This document shows, piece after piece, positions 1 through 7,857 of a DNA stretch of 64,000 nucleotides. The stretch spans positions 2,232,001 to 2,296,000 of the forward strand of contig CBDCQQ010000005.1 of the NCBI GenBank assembly GCA_965220665.1, in the 5' to 3' direction. The notes below the pieces were generated by a model. That model was not told the origin of the DNA and ran no database searches. It was given only the letters and a program-made list of their open reading frames with translations. The first letter of the stretch is position 1. Every line of letters begins with the position of its first letter. The position numbers and the translations under genes were made by a program. The stretch is from JAJDZL01 sp965220665. GTDB lineage: Bacteria > Pseudomonadota > Gammaproteobacteria > Arenicellales > JAJDZL01.

Positions 1-923
1 TTCACCGGGGCAATACGGCAAATATTGGTAGCGAGTTGCTATCAATGCTGCAATCGCTGAAGCACCGCGGTCCCGATTCGACAGGTCTCGCCATGTACGG
101 TTCTGTCAGCGACGGCAGTGAAAATGAATACGTCATGCGATACAAAGTCGCAGAAGGTGCAGACCTTGCGACTGGCTTTAAAATCCATGATGAAATAGCC
201 GAGCGTTTCAATCTGGTCAGGAATCGATTGGCTGAATATGACGCAGTAGTCGTTTCTGTAGAAGACGCTACGCCTTATGCGCGCCGCTGTCGTTTCAGAT
301 ACAGTGGCGATCTCAAAAGACTGGCTGATTATCTGGAAGATATCGAAGGCGTTGAGATTCTCTCCATTGGCAAGGCGTTGGAATTGATAAAAGATCTCGG
401 TGATGCAAATACCGTTGGTGATCAATATCGTTTGAATCATTTCGAAGGCACGCATGCCATTGGTCATACCCGAATGGCAACTGAATCAGATGTAGACATT
501 CGCTCTGCCCATCCCTACTGGGCCTATCCGTTTCTGGACGTCGCTGTGGTGCACAACGGCCAGTTGACCAATTACTGGAACTCTCGGCGAGCACTTGAGC
601 GAAAAGGACATCGATTTATGTCAAATTGCGATTCAGAGTTGATAGCTGTTTACCTGGCGGATTCCATAGACCGTGGTGATGATCTTGAAGAGTCCATGAA
701 TCGCTCTCTTAGCGAACTTGATGGTGTTTTCACTTATGTTGTCGCCACCGATGACAAGCTCGGAATGGCCAAAGACTATATGGCGGCCAAACCGATGGTA
801 CTTTATGAGTCTGACGATTTTGTCGCACTTGCATCGGAAGAGGTTGCGATTCGTAGCGTATTTCCGCATGAAATTGAGACAATCGATCCATATGAAGGAG
901 AGGTGAGAGTATGGCAGAGTTGA
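1..923 (+). CDS. mgsA: N-methylglutamate synthase subunit A-like class II glutamine amidotransferase (5' partial)
   Basis: Class II (Ntn-type) glutamine amidotransferase subunit, predicted to release ammonia or the amino group from glutamine for the partner synthase subunits. The frame is open from base 3 and already reads family sequence (HRGNTANIGSELL then LKHRGPDSTG) before any start codon, so the true start and the catalytic N-terminal Cys (MCGI) lie upstream of the window. Visible amidotransferase motifs are HRGPDSTG, GHTRMATES and VVHNGQLTNY. The stop overlaps the next start by 13 bp, so it is translated as part of an operon with the GXGXG and FMN/Fe-S subunits. This split three-gene layout is known for N-methylglutamate synthase (MgsABC) and the related GlxBCD proteins; the nearby Tmm gene favours methylamine use. 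A gmaS-type ligase is expected upstream but is not visible. Confidence 0.85.
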   Translation, partial: HRGNTANIGSELLSMLQSLKHRGPDSTGLAMYGSVSDGSENEYVMRYKVAEGADLATGFKIHDEIAERFNLVRNRLAEYDAVVVSVEDATPYARRCRFRYSGDLKRLADYLEDIEGVEILSIGKALELIKDLGDANTVGDQYRLNHFEGTHAIGHTRMATESDVDIRSAHPYWAYPFLDVAVVHNGQLTNYWNSRRALERKGHRFMSNCDSELIAVYLADSIDRGDDLEESMNRSLSELDGVFTYVVATDDKLGMAKDYMAAKPMVLYESDDFVALASEEVAIRSVFPHEIETIDPYEGEVRVWQS

Positions 924-1741
924 CATCAACGGGTTCAATGCATGCCGAAAAGCTTACCGGCAGAACTCAGCAGATTTTCTTTTCGGCGGTAGAATCCGAC
1001 CGACTCGCTTCTCCGCATGCGATCGATGTTGATTTTGACAAGCTAGTTGACATTGATGCAGAAGGTCGCAGTGCTCGCGAAGTCAATCAGGAGATTGCCG
1101 CGAGGATGCGTGAGGGTTATGGCACCATTACTGTGATGAATCCAGGCGCCAAGCACTCGCTAGGAGTCGGTATTCTGAATCGATTGAGACTCATCTTCAA
1201 AGGCAGTCTGGGATATTTTGGCTGTGGTCTCAGCGATGGACCAAATATTCAGATTTCGGGTCGAGTTGGCTGGTCTTGCGCCGAAAACATGATGTCTGGC
1301 ACGATTGTTATCCAAAAAAATGCAGGTTCGACTTTTGGTGCCGCCATCCGTGGAGGCGATCTAGTCTGTAAGGGCGATGTCGGTTCCAGAACCGGAATTG
1401 ATATGAAAGGTGGGACGATTATTGTTGGTGGTCGAACCGGTGCGTTCAGTGGCTTTATGATGCAGCGTGGTCGCATGATCGTTTTGGGAGATGCCGGTCC
1501 AAACCTAGGTGACTCAATGTACGACGGCATCATCTATGTCGGCGGCAAAATAGCGGGTTTGGGTGTCGATGCCGTTGATGCGGAGATGACCGAACTCGAA
1601 TGCAGTTGGATTAAGCGCAAGCTCGATCAGTACGGACTTGAAGCACCGAATGGTGTTGAAAATCTTCGAAAAATTGAATCGGGCAAACAGCTGTGGAACT
1701 ACGACAGTCTAGAACCGACTGAAAAGAAATTAGTTTTGTAA
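911..1741 (+). CDS. mgsB: N-methylglutamate synthase subunit B-like GXGXG-domain protein
   Basis: Stand-alone version of the glutamate synthase alpha-subunit C-terminal (GXGXG) beta-helix domain, 276 residues. The repeated glycine-rich strands are plain between residues about 100 and 220 (GGDLVCKGDVGSRTG, GGTIIVGGRTGAFSGF, GRMIVLGDAGPNLGDSMYDG). In glutamate synthase this domain is structural and carries the ammonia tunnel between the amidase and synthase sites; the same role is inferred here. The ATG at 911 lies inside the end of the amidotransferase gene and has a GGAGAGG-like ribosome site just upstream. It is followed after 9 bp by the FMN subunit. A lone GXGXG gene sandwiched between GATase and FMN subunits is the hallmark of MgsABC/GlxBCD operons. 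Confidence 0.86.
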   Translation: MAELTSTGSMHAEKLTGRTQQIFFSAVESDRLASPHAIDVDFDKLVDIDAEGRSAREVNQEIAARMREGYGTITVMNPGAKHSLGVGILNRLRLIFKGSLGYFGCGLSDGPNIQISGRVGWSCAENMMSGTIVIQKNAGSTFGAAIRGGDLVCKGDVGSRTGIDMKGGTIIVGGRTGAFSGFMMQRGRMIVLGDAGPNLGDSMYDGIIYVGGKIAGLGVDAVDAEMTELECSWIKRKLDQYGLEAPNGVENLRKIESGKQLWNYDSLEPTEKKLVL

Positions 1742-1750
1742 GAGATAGGC

Positions 1751-3124
1751 ATGGAAACGAAATCGAAAACGACTCCACCAATGACGCCAGGAGTTTCCAG
1801 AAACACGAGTACTCTTGGTCGAAGTTCTATATTTCCACCCGAGGTCATTGATGATATTCATATCAAATCGGAACTTGGACGCTACCGTATGCGTGGCTTT
1901 TCACTGTTTAAGCCGATACCGACATTTGATGACCTTACGTTTTTACCGGGAACGCTCACTCGCTTCGTGATTGAAGGATACCGGGAACGCTGTATAACCA
2001 AGACCGTCCTCGGTCCTCGTGCAAAAAAACCACTTGTACTGGATATTCCGGTCTATATCACCGGCATGAGCTTTGGTGCGTTGTCATATGAAGCAAAAAC
2101 CGCGCTTGCGCGTGGTGCGACAATGGCAGGTACTGCGACGTGTTCTGGCGAAGGTGGAATGATTCCCGATGAAAGACGCTACTCTAGCAAATGGTTCTAT
2201 CAGTGCATTCAGTCTCGATACGGATTCAATCCACACCATCTGAGGTTGGCTGATGCATGCGAATTCTTTATCGGTCAGGGCTGTAAAGTAGGTCTTGGAG
2301 GCCACTTGATGGGGCAGAAAGTTACCGATCAGGTTGCTGAGATGCGCTCACTTCCCGCTGGTATTGACCAGCGCTCACCGGCACGGCATCCTGACTGGCT
2401 GGGACCGGACGATCTGGCGTTGAAAATTGAGGAAATACGCGAGGCTACTGACTGGCAGATCCCCATTCAGCTGAAATTGGGTGCAGCCCGAGTTTATGAC
2501 GATGTAAGGATGGCTGCCAAAACTGATCCTGACATGATTTACATTGATGGAATGGAAGGCTCAACTGGCGCAGGTCCACATCTTGCGACAGAAGAAACAG
2601 GCGTACCTGGCATTGCGGCAATCAGACAAGCCCGTAAAGCGCTGGATGATGTCGGCAAGACCGGTGAGATTTCACTAATTTATGCTGGCGGAATCCGAAA
2701 TGGCGGTGATGTTGCCAAAGCGCTGGCATTAGGTGCAGACGCCATCGCAATCGGACATTCAGCATTGATGGCGCTTAACTGCAACAAAGCAATTCCTGAG
2801 GCAGACTATGAAACTGAAATCGGTGTTGAAGCTGGGTTCTGTTATCACTGCCATACTGGACGCTGTCCGGTCGGTGTTGCCACGCAGGATCCGGAACTCA
2901 GAAAGAGACTCAACCCAGATGATGCGGCGGAACGTGTCTACAATTTTCTGCACACACTCGCCATTGAATGTCAGATGATGGCTCGCGCTTGTGGAAAGAC
3001 CGATGTTCACTCTCTGGAGCCGGAAGATTTAGCTGCCTTGACGATGGAGGCTTCTGCAATGGCGATGGTTCCACTGGCAGGCACTCAGCATACTGTCGGA
3101 CGACCTGATATGACCCGCTATTGA
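1751..3124 (+). CDS. mgsC: N-methylglutamate synthase subunit C-like FMN/Fe-S glutamate synthase domain protein
   Basis: Central catalytic subunit, 457 residues, of the FMN-binding glutamate synthase family. It should condense 2-oxoglutarate with an amine to form N-methylglutamate (methylamine) or glutamate (ammonia). Family landmarks are SFGALSYEAKTALARGA (about residues 110-125), CSGEGGM, the FMN-barrel stretch DGMEGSTGAGPHLATEE, and a C-terminal iron-sulfur cysteine cluster CYHCHTGRCPVGVATQ near residues 365-380, comparable with the 3Fe-4S site of glutamate synthase. It ends 10 bp before the next small gene, suggesting co-transcription. The substrate (methylamine versus ammonia) is inferred from gene architecture and the adjacent trimethylamine monooxygenase, not from residues. 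Confidence 0.87.
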   Translation: METKSKTTPPMTPGVSRNTSTLGRSSIFPPEVIDDIHIKSELGRYRMRGFSLFKPIPTFDDLTFLPGTLTRFVIEGYRERCITKTVLGPRAKKPLVLDIPVYITGMSFGALSYEAKTALARGATMAGTATCSGEGGMIPDERRYSSKWFYQCIQSRYGFNPHHLRLADACEFFIGQGCKVGLGGHLMGQKVTDQVAEMRSLPAGIDQRSPARHPDWLGPDDLALKIEEIREATDWQIPIQLKLGAARVYDDVRMAAKTDPDMIYIDGMEGSTGAGPHLATEETGVPGIAAIRQARKALDDVGKTGEISLIYAGGIRNGGDVAKALALGADAIAIGHSALMALNCNKAIPEADYETEIGVEAGFCYHCHTGRCPVGVATQDPELRKRLNPDDAAERVYNFLHTLAIECQMMARACGKTDVHSLEPEDLAALTMEASAMAMVPLAGTQHTVGRPDMTRY

Positions 3125-3134
3125 GGTGAAAGAA

Positions 3135-3539
3135 ATGGGAAACGTAACGGATATCACCACACAGGCAAAAGGTTCCTCAACGGAAGAGCGGGAGCAGGAA
3201 ATTGGTCAACATATCGGCTACCGGTATGATGTGAATCTGGTTCCGGACTATGATAAGTTGACACCTTTTTTGAGGAAGTACATCGAATTCATGGGTTGGA
3301 AGGACCTCAACTGGCTTGAAGACGTACACTTGGGGTACGAGGAAGGAAAGCCAGCTGTATTTGATCGGAATATAAACGGTTGGGTGCAGGTACCCGATGA
3401 TCTTGAGTTGCCTGAGAGTCAGCAGGAGCGGGATATGATTGCCCGCGAACTGTTGATCAAGTTCCAGTCTTCAGAGACTCACCCAATGGTAGAACTCAAT
3501 GAGGAGTACGGTAAGGTTCGACTGCCATCCTCCGAGTAG
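3135..3539 (+). CDS. small acidic protein of unknown function in the N-methylglutamate synthase operon
   Basis: A 134-residue soluble, acidic protein that I do not recognise. It has no signal peptide or membrane segment. Visible features are a polar N-terminus (to about residue 30), an aromatic-rich middle (FLRKYIEFMGWKDLNWLEDVHLGY) and an acidic tail. The ATG at 3135 is chosen because a GAGGTG ribosome site lies about 8 bases upstream; a GTG at 3126 is the alternative. It follows mgsC by 10 bp and precedes the strong hairpins at 3549-3622, so it looks like the last gene of the operon. A role as an accessory or stability factor for the synthase is only a guess from position. Confidence 0.6.
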   Translation: MGNVTDITTQAKGSSTEEREQEIGQHIGYRYDVNLVPDYDKLTPFLRKYIEFMGWKDLNWLEDVHLGYEEGKPAVFDRNINGWVQVPDDLELPESQQERDMIARELLIKFQSSETHPMVELNEEYGKVRLPSSE

Positions 3540-3548
3540 TTGACTGGT

Positions 3549-3622
3549 CCAGGCAATTCGTATTGCCTGGCTAATGGGATTCCAGAAATAATGCCCTGTA
3601 TGTTCGAAACATACAGGGCATT
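3549..3622. terminator. tandem hairpins between convergent operons (bidirectional terminator)
   Basis: Two perfect stem-loops lie between the convergent mgs operon and tmm. The first has a 9-bp stem CCAGGCAAT/ATTGCCTGG (3549-3557 with 3562-3570, loop TCGT). The second has a 15-bp stem (3590-3604 with 3608-3622, loop CGA), flanked by A/T-rich bases on both sides, which suits termination in both directions. Neither has a long T-run, so the first may act as an RNA-stabilising hairpin. Confidence 0.7.
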
Positions 3623-3659
3623 TGAATTAAAGCTGGTTGTTACCGATGAGCTGTTGGGA

Positions 3660-5006
3660 TCAGGCTGCCTTATCTGACAGATAACTTTCCATAGAATCGT
3701 CCATCGCTTCAATCCACTTGGTGTGATGAACCGGCTGTTCGTTTCCGGTCATCAGGGACTGATGCCCATGATCGCGGTAGCCCATAATGTCATCGTGCTT
3801 GTGGTGTTCCCAATCCATAAATGCGTTGTTGATTCCCTCAACGTTGAATTTAGGATAATCACTTTGATCTAGCAGTGCCTGAACGTAGTCGCCCTGAAAC
3901 CAGATTTCGTGCTCATAGTTTTCGAGACCTGCTTCGCGCTCCAGCCATTTGGCACTGTCCGCTTCCATTTCTTCCTTTGATGGAAGTTGAATGCGTCCCA
4001 AAATGACATCCCTAACGTACCAGGCCTGTACATCGAACATATTGAATGTGTAGTACTGGTCCTGCATACCGAGATACATGACCCTGGGATTGTTTTCAAG
4101 CACAACACCCTGATAAAGACCTGGCGACCACATACGGTTGGTTGTATGAAGCTTCAACTCTTCTGCCATAAATGGAAAGTGATGCAGATAACCAGTACAT
4201 AGAATAATTGCATCAACATCCTTGCTGCTACCGTCTTTAAAGTGTGCGGTTTTCCCGTCAATCCGCGTAAGTAAAGGAACTTCTGCAAACGCTTCTGGCC
4301 AGTGAAAACCAGTCGGTGCAGTACGATGGCTGATGGTGACAGATTTGGCTCCGTATTTGTAACACTGTGAACCGATGTCTTCAGCGGAATAACTGGTGCC
4401 AATGATGAGCAGGTCCATTCCCTCAAATTCTCTCGCATCGCGAAAATCGTGTGCATGAAGTACGCGGGCACTGGTGGTGTCGAAGCCATCGAAATGCGGT
4501 ACGTTGGGAACAGAAAAGTGACCGGTTGCTACAACAACATAGTCAAACGTTTCAGCGGACCTGGTGTTGCTCTCCAGGTCTCGCGTGGCAACGGTAAAGT
4601 TTTCGCTTTCATCCCAATAACGCACCCAGTGTGCTGCACGCTTAAATTGGCAAAATTTTCGTGCGCCGGAGGCCTCAACACGTCCTTTGATGTAGTCTGT
4701 CAAAACTTCTCTTGGTGGAAACGACGGGATGGGCTTCCCAAAATGTTCTTCAAAAGTGTAATCGGCAAATTCCAGGCACTCTTTCGGTCCGTTTGACCAA
4801 AGGTATCGATACATGCTGCCATGCACCGGTTCACCGTACTGATCGGTTCCAGTGCGCCAGGTATAGTTCCACAAACCGCCCAAATCGCTTTGCTTTTCAT
4901 AGCAGACAACTTCTGGAATGTCGTCCCCATTCTTTTCAGCGGTTCTGAAAGCCTGAAGCAGAGACATGCCGCAGGGTCCTGCCCCAATAATTGCTACTCG
5001 AGTCAT
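3660..5006 (-). CDS. tmm: trimethylamine monooxygenase (Tmm), flavin-containing monooxygenase family
   Basis: Bacterial flavin-containing monooxygenase of 448 residues, predicted to oxidise trimethylamine to trimethylamine N-oxide with FAD, NADPH and O2. Motifs in order: FAD-binding GAGPCG at the N-terminus, the FMO-type stretch LHAHDFRDAREFEGMD, an NADP-binding GTSYSAEDIGSQCYKYG near the middle, and the late CTGYLHHFPF variant of the FMO ATGY motif. The sequence strongly resembles marine Tmm proteins, including the length. The start is set at 5006 because AAGGAGAATTTA precedes that ATG; a longer reading starts at 5063. It is convergent with the mgs operon and preceded by an intergenic stretch of about 175 bp that should hold its promoter. 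Other N- or S-oxidising FMO substrates remain possible. Confidence 0.88.
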   Translation of the reverse strand: MTRVAIIGAGPCGMSLLQAFRTAEKNGDDIPEVVCYEKQSDLGGLWNYTWRTGTDQYGEPVHGSMYRYLWSNGPKECLEFADYTFEEHFGKPIPSFPPREVLTDYIKGRVEASGARKFCQFKRAAHWVRYWDESENFTVATRDLESNTRSAETFDYVVVATGHFSVPNVPHFDGFDTTSARVLHAHDFRDAREFEGMDLLIIGTSYSAEDIGSQCYKYGAKSVTISHRTAPTGFHWPEAFAEVPLLTRIDGKTAHFKDGSSKDVDAIILCTGYLHHFPFMAEELKLHTTNRMWSPGLYQGVVLENNPRVMYLGMQDQYYTFNMFDVQAWYVRDVILGRIQLPSKEEMEADSAKWLEREAGLENYEHEIWFQGDYVQALLDQSDYPKFNVEGINNAFMDWEHHKHDDIMGYRDHGHQSLMTGNEQPVHHTKWIEAMDDSMESYLSDKAA

Positions 5007-5182
5007 TAAATTCTCCTTCTGTAATGCATCAATTCTGACTGATTCAGTGTTGCGAAAAGACACGGAGTGCTTTCACACTACTTGCAAATTTAATTTTGTC
5101 AGTGTCATCAAGTTAGTTAGATTGGATTATAGCAATCCAAATTAATATGTTAACTCCACCGTTTTGCTGAATTCAAATTCTA

Positions 5183-6016
5183 TCAACAGGGGGTAGTGGG
5201 TCTCATGGTGGAATTTCTTTGGATGAATTGAGTGCTGCAGCTCAGAAGGACATCTGGGTGCGTACGATGTGGTGCGTGACCGCAGCTAGGAATTTCCATA
5301 TATTCTGAATTTGGCACTTTCTGGGTAATCCTGCTGACCTGATCAACGGTACCATATTCGTCCATCGTACCTTGAACGATCAGCAAAGGAGATTGAATCT
5401 TGTGCAATTCAGATTCAATGGACCAGCTGCGAAACTCCTGATCAAGCCACACTTGAGACCAGCCGTTGAACGTAGCATCTACGTCAATATGGTAGGCTGA
5501 AAACTTGTCAATCATATTACTGGTGCCGTAAGTTTCTTTTAGTCTTTTGATACTCTTGACGGTATCTGCTTCAACTATAACGTGTGGTGCAACGACAATC
5601 AGTCCATCGACAAAGTCAGCATACCTGCCTGCATAAAGCAGGGCTATAGAGGCTCCATCGCTGTGACCGAAAAGGAAAATCTGGTCCCGCTTACCGTCAA
5701 TTCCCAGTTTAGTGAGTAATGCTGGCAAAACTTCATAGGCTTGCCGATGCATGAAGTCGATGCCCCAAAATGCGTTTGCAGGATTGGGTGTTGATTGGCC
5801 ATAGCCGGGCCGAGAATATACAAGACCACGGCATCTGGTGGCTGCACACAAGCGTCTTGGAAAATCTTTCCAAAGACGCAGCGACCCGAGACCTTCGTGC
5901 AAGAAGATAATTAATGGTGCGACTGGGTTTTCGTCTTCTAGGAAAGTGTATTCCAGATTTACGCTGCGTTGATCCCAGTGAAGTTCAGTAAACGCAGGCT
6001 CACAAGCCGTCGTCAT
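5183..6016 (-). CDS. alpha/beta hydrolase of the benzoate (box) locus
   Basis: Alpha/beta-fold hydrolase, 277 residues. It shows an oxyanion-hole-like LHEGLG near residue 40, the nucleophile elbow FGHSDGAS (Ser in G-x-S-x-G-like context), a late acid in QGTMDEYG, and a catalytic His in CGHAPHRTHP. Its ATG overlaps the stop of the benzoate-CoA ligase gene by 4 bp, so the two are translationally coupled. Hydrolases of this type occur in box clusters and may act as an ester or CoA-thioester hydrolase, for example to release benzoate from esters or free CoA. The exact substrate cannot be read from the sequence. Confidence 0.75.
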   Translation of the reverse strand: MTTACEPAFTELHWDQRSVNLEYTFLEDENPVAPLIIFLHEGLGSLRLWKDFPRRLCAATRCRGLVYSRPGYGQSTPNPANAFWGIDFMHRQAYEVLPALLTKLGIDGKRDQIFLFGHSDGASIALLYAGRYADFVDGLIVVAPHVIVEADTVKSIKRLKETYGTSNMIDKFSAYHIDVDATFNGWSQVWLDQEFRSWSIESELHKIQSPLLIVQGTMDEYGTVDQVSRITQKVPNSEYMEIPSCGHAPHRTHPDVLLSCSTQFIQRNSTMRPTTPC

Positions 6017-7578
6017 GTTGATCGATCTTGTTCCCGCAGTTTAAAGCGTTGAATTTTTCCCGTTGCTGTTTTGGGTAAGACATCAACGAATTCGATGAAC
6101 CTGGGATATTTGTAGGGTGCAATTTTGTCTTTGACAAAATCTTTGAGTTCCTTGGCATCCGCGTTAGCGCCTTCCTTCAATACTATAAATGCCTTGGTTT
6201 TTGTAAGCCCATCGGAGTCTACATGGCCAATTACAGCGGTTTCGAGTACCGCTGAATGTTGAACCAGAGTCGATTCAACTTCAAACGGTGAGACATAAAC
6301 CCCGCTAACCTTCAGCATGTCATCCGTACGACCTGAATAAGTGTAAGTACCGTTGCTGTTACGGATATATTTGTCCCCACTCTTTGTCCAGGCGCCTTGA
6401 AATGTTGAGCGGGTCTTCTCCCGATTGTTCCAATACATCAATGCTGCACTGGGACCTTTGACATAGAGTTCACCGATTTCACCATCTTCTGTTTGACTTC
6501 CATCCTCATTTCGAAGTTCGATGTCGTAGCCAGGTACCGGAATTCCTGTCGTTCCGTAATGTACATTGCCAGGCTGATTAGAAAGATAGATGTGAAGCAT
6601 TTCTGTAGAACCGATGCCATCAATGACTTCAGCACCAAAAGTTTCGGTGAACTTTCGTCCGATTTCCGCTGGCAGCGGTTCACCTGCGGATGATGCCAGT
6701 CTCAATGAAACATCGTTTCTTGATGGTAGATCAGCCGATGCGAGCATACCTGCATAACCCGTTGGAGCGCCGAAAAATACAGTCGGTTGGTCCTTTCTCC
6801 AGCGGGTGAATACAGCACCTGGCGTGGGGCGCTCTGGCATCAGTACAACAGAGGCTCCAACACTCAGTGGAAAACTTAATGCGTTGCCGAGCCCGTAGGC
6901 GAAAAACAGCTTTGCTGCTGAAAAACAGATATCTGATTCGGTTAATCTGAGCACACCTTTACCGTAAAGCTCAGCAGTCCAGTAAAGATTCGCGTGACTA
7001 TGTACCGTCCCTTTGGGCTGACCTGTAGAACCCGATGAGTAGAGCCAAAATCCAGGTTCATCCGGATGGGTTTCAGCAGCACTTTCCATTGGATCAGAAC
7101 CCATCAGGAAGGCGTCAAATTCCACCGCTTTGTCAGGCAGACTATCCGCAGCACCACTGACAATAATCGTGGTTACATCGAGATTCTCATTATCAATGGC
7201 AGTAGTCAGTACAGGCAGCAATGGCGCCGACACAATGATCACTTTCGCCCGGCAGTCTTTCAGTATGAACTGATAGTCGCTTGCGGTCAGCAAAGTATTG
7301 ACAGCAACCGGAACGACACCAGCATACAGAGCGCCGAGAAAAGCAACTGGCCAATCACAGTTGTCGTGCATCAGGATCAACACCCGCTCCTCTCTGCGCA
7401 TTCCACTTGACACCAAACCGGCAGCCATCCGCTTTGTCGCATCAGCAAGGTCACCGTATGACAAATCTGTTTCATCATCTCGATAAGCGAGTTTATCGAG
7501 TCGCCCGCTGTTGACTAAAAAAAGATGTGCTGCGAAGTTAAAGGGTATGTCAGGTGCTAGAGTGTTGTCAGTGTCCAT
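6013..7578 (-). CDS. bclA: benzoate-CoA ligase
   Basis: Acyl-adenylating enzyme of about 521 residues that should activate benzoate (or a close analogue) to benzoyl-CoA using ATP. AMP-binding landmarks are YSSGSTGQPKGTVHSH (P-loop-like core), the GSTEMLHIYLS region, YWNN, the SGRTDDMLKVSG hinge, and the C-terminal catalytic lysine in LPKTATGKIQRFKLRE. The N-terminus (IPFNFAAHLF) is characteristic of benzoate-CoA ligases. ATG at 7578 is preferred; a GTG at 7608 adds ten residues. It is divergent from boxC across about 280 bp and coupled to the hydrolase downstream, so it feeds the box pathway encoded on the other strand. Confidence 0.87.
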   Translation of the reverse strand: MDTDNTLAPDIPFNFAAHLFLVNSGRLDKLAYRDDETDLSYGDLADATKRMAAGLVSSGMRREERVLILMHDNCDWPVAFLGALYAGVVPVAVNTLLTASDYQFILKDCRAKVIIVSAPLLPVLTTAIDNENLDVTTIIVSGAADSLPDKAVEFDAFLMGSDPMESAAETHPDEPGFWLYSSGSTGQPKGTVHSHANLYWTAELYGKGVLRLTESDICFSAAKLFFAYGLGNALSFPLSVGASVVLMPERPTPGAVFTRWRKDQPTVFFGAPTGYAGMLASADLPSRNDVSLRLASSAGEPLPAEIGRKFTETFGAEVIDGIGSTEMLHIYLSNQPGNVHYGTTGIPVPGYDIELRNEDGSQTEDGEIGELYVKGPSAALMYWNNREKTRSTFQGAWTKSGDKYIRNSNGTYTYSGRTDDMLKVSGVYVSPFEVESTLVQHSAVLETAVIGHVDSDGLTKTKAFIVLKEGANADAKELKDFVKDKIAPYKYPRFIEFVDVLPKTATGKIQRFKLREQDRST

Positions 7579-7857
7579 TACTGTTTCTCGGAAACTGGAT
7601 TTGCTCACAGAGATTCACACCACCCATCAGAACAAGTCAATTTATCCAAAACGAGTGTGGAATTGATTTCAATTCAAATAATTTTATATCGGATATGCGA
7701 CATCAGATTTATACGCTACCGACAGATTTTCCTTCAATGCCTATACGATACATGGGCGCCTATGAAGGCTGTAAATTGCGCAGTGATGAAATTGGAATGT
7801 ACGAATGAGATAATAATACGAAGATTGATCGAATCAGAAATTTAAGGAACCGCACCG
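7579..7857. promoter_or_regulatory. divergent control region between benzoate-CoA ligase and boxC
   Basis: About 280 bp of AT-rich sequence between the two divergent box transcription units, where both promoters should lie. Short readings run through it but none resembles a protein. I find no convincing operator palindrome, and no regulator gene (such as BoxR) is adjacent. Confidence 0.4.

Noticed and set aside
42..467. Long minus-strand open frame opposite the amidotransferase gene
   Set aside because: Lies wholly antisense to a clear protein family; its sequence has no protein-like motif.
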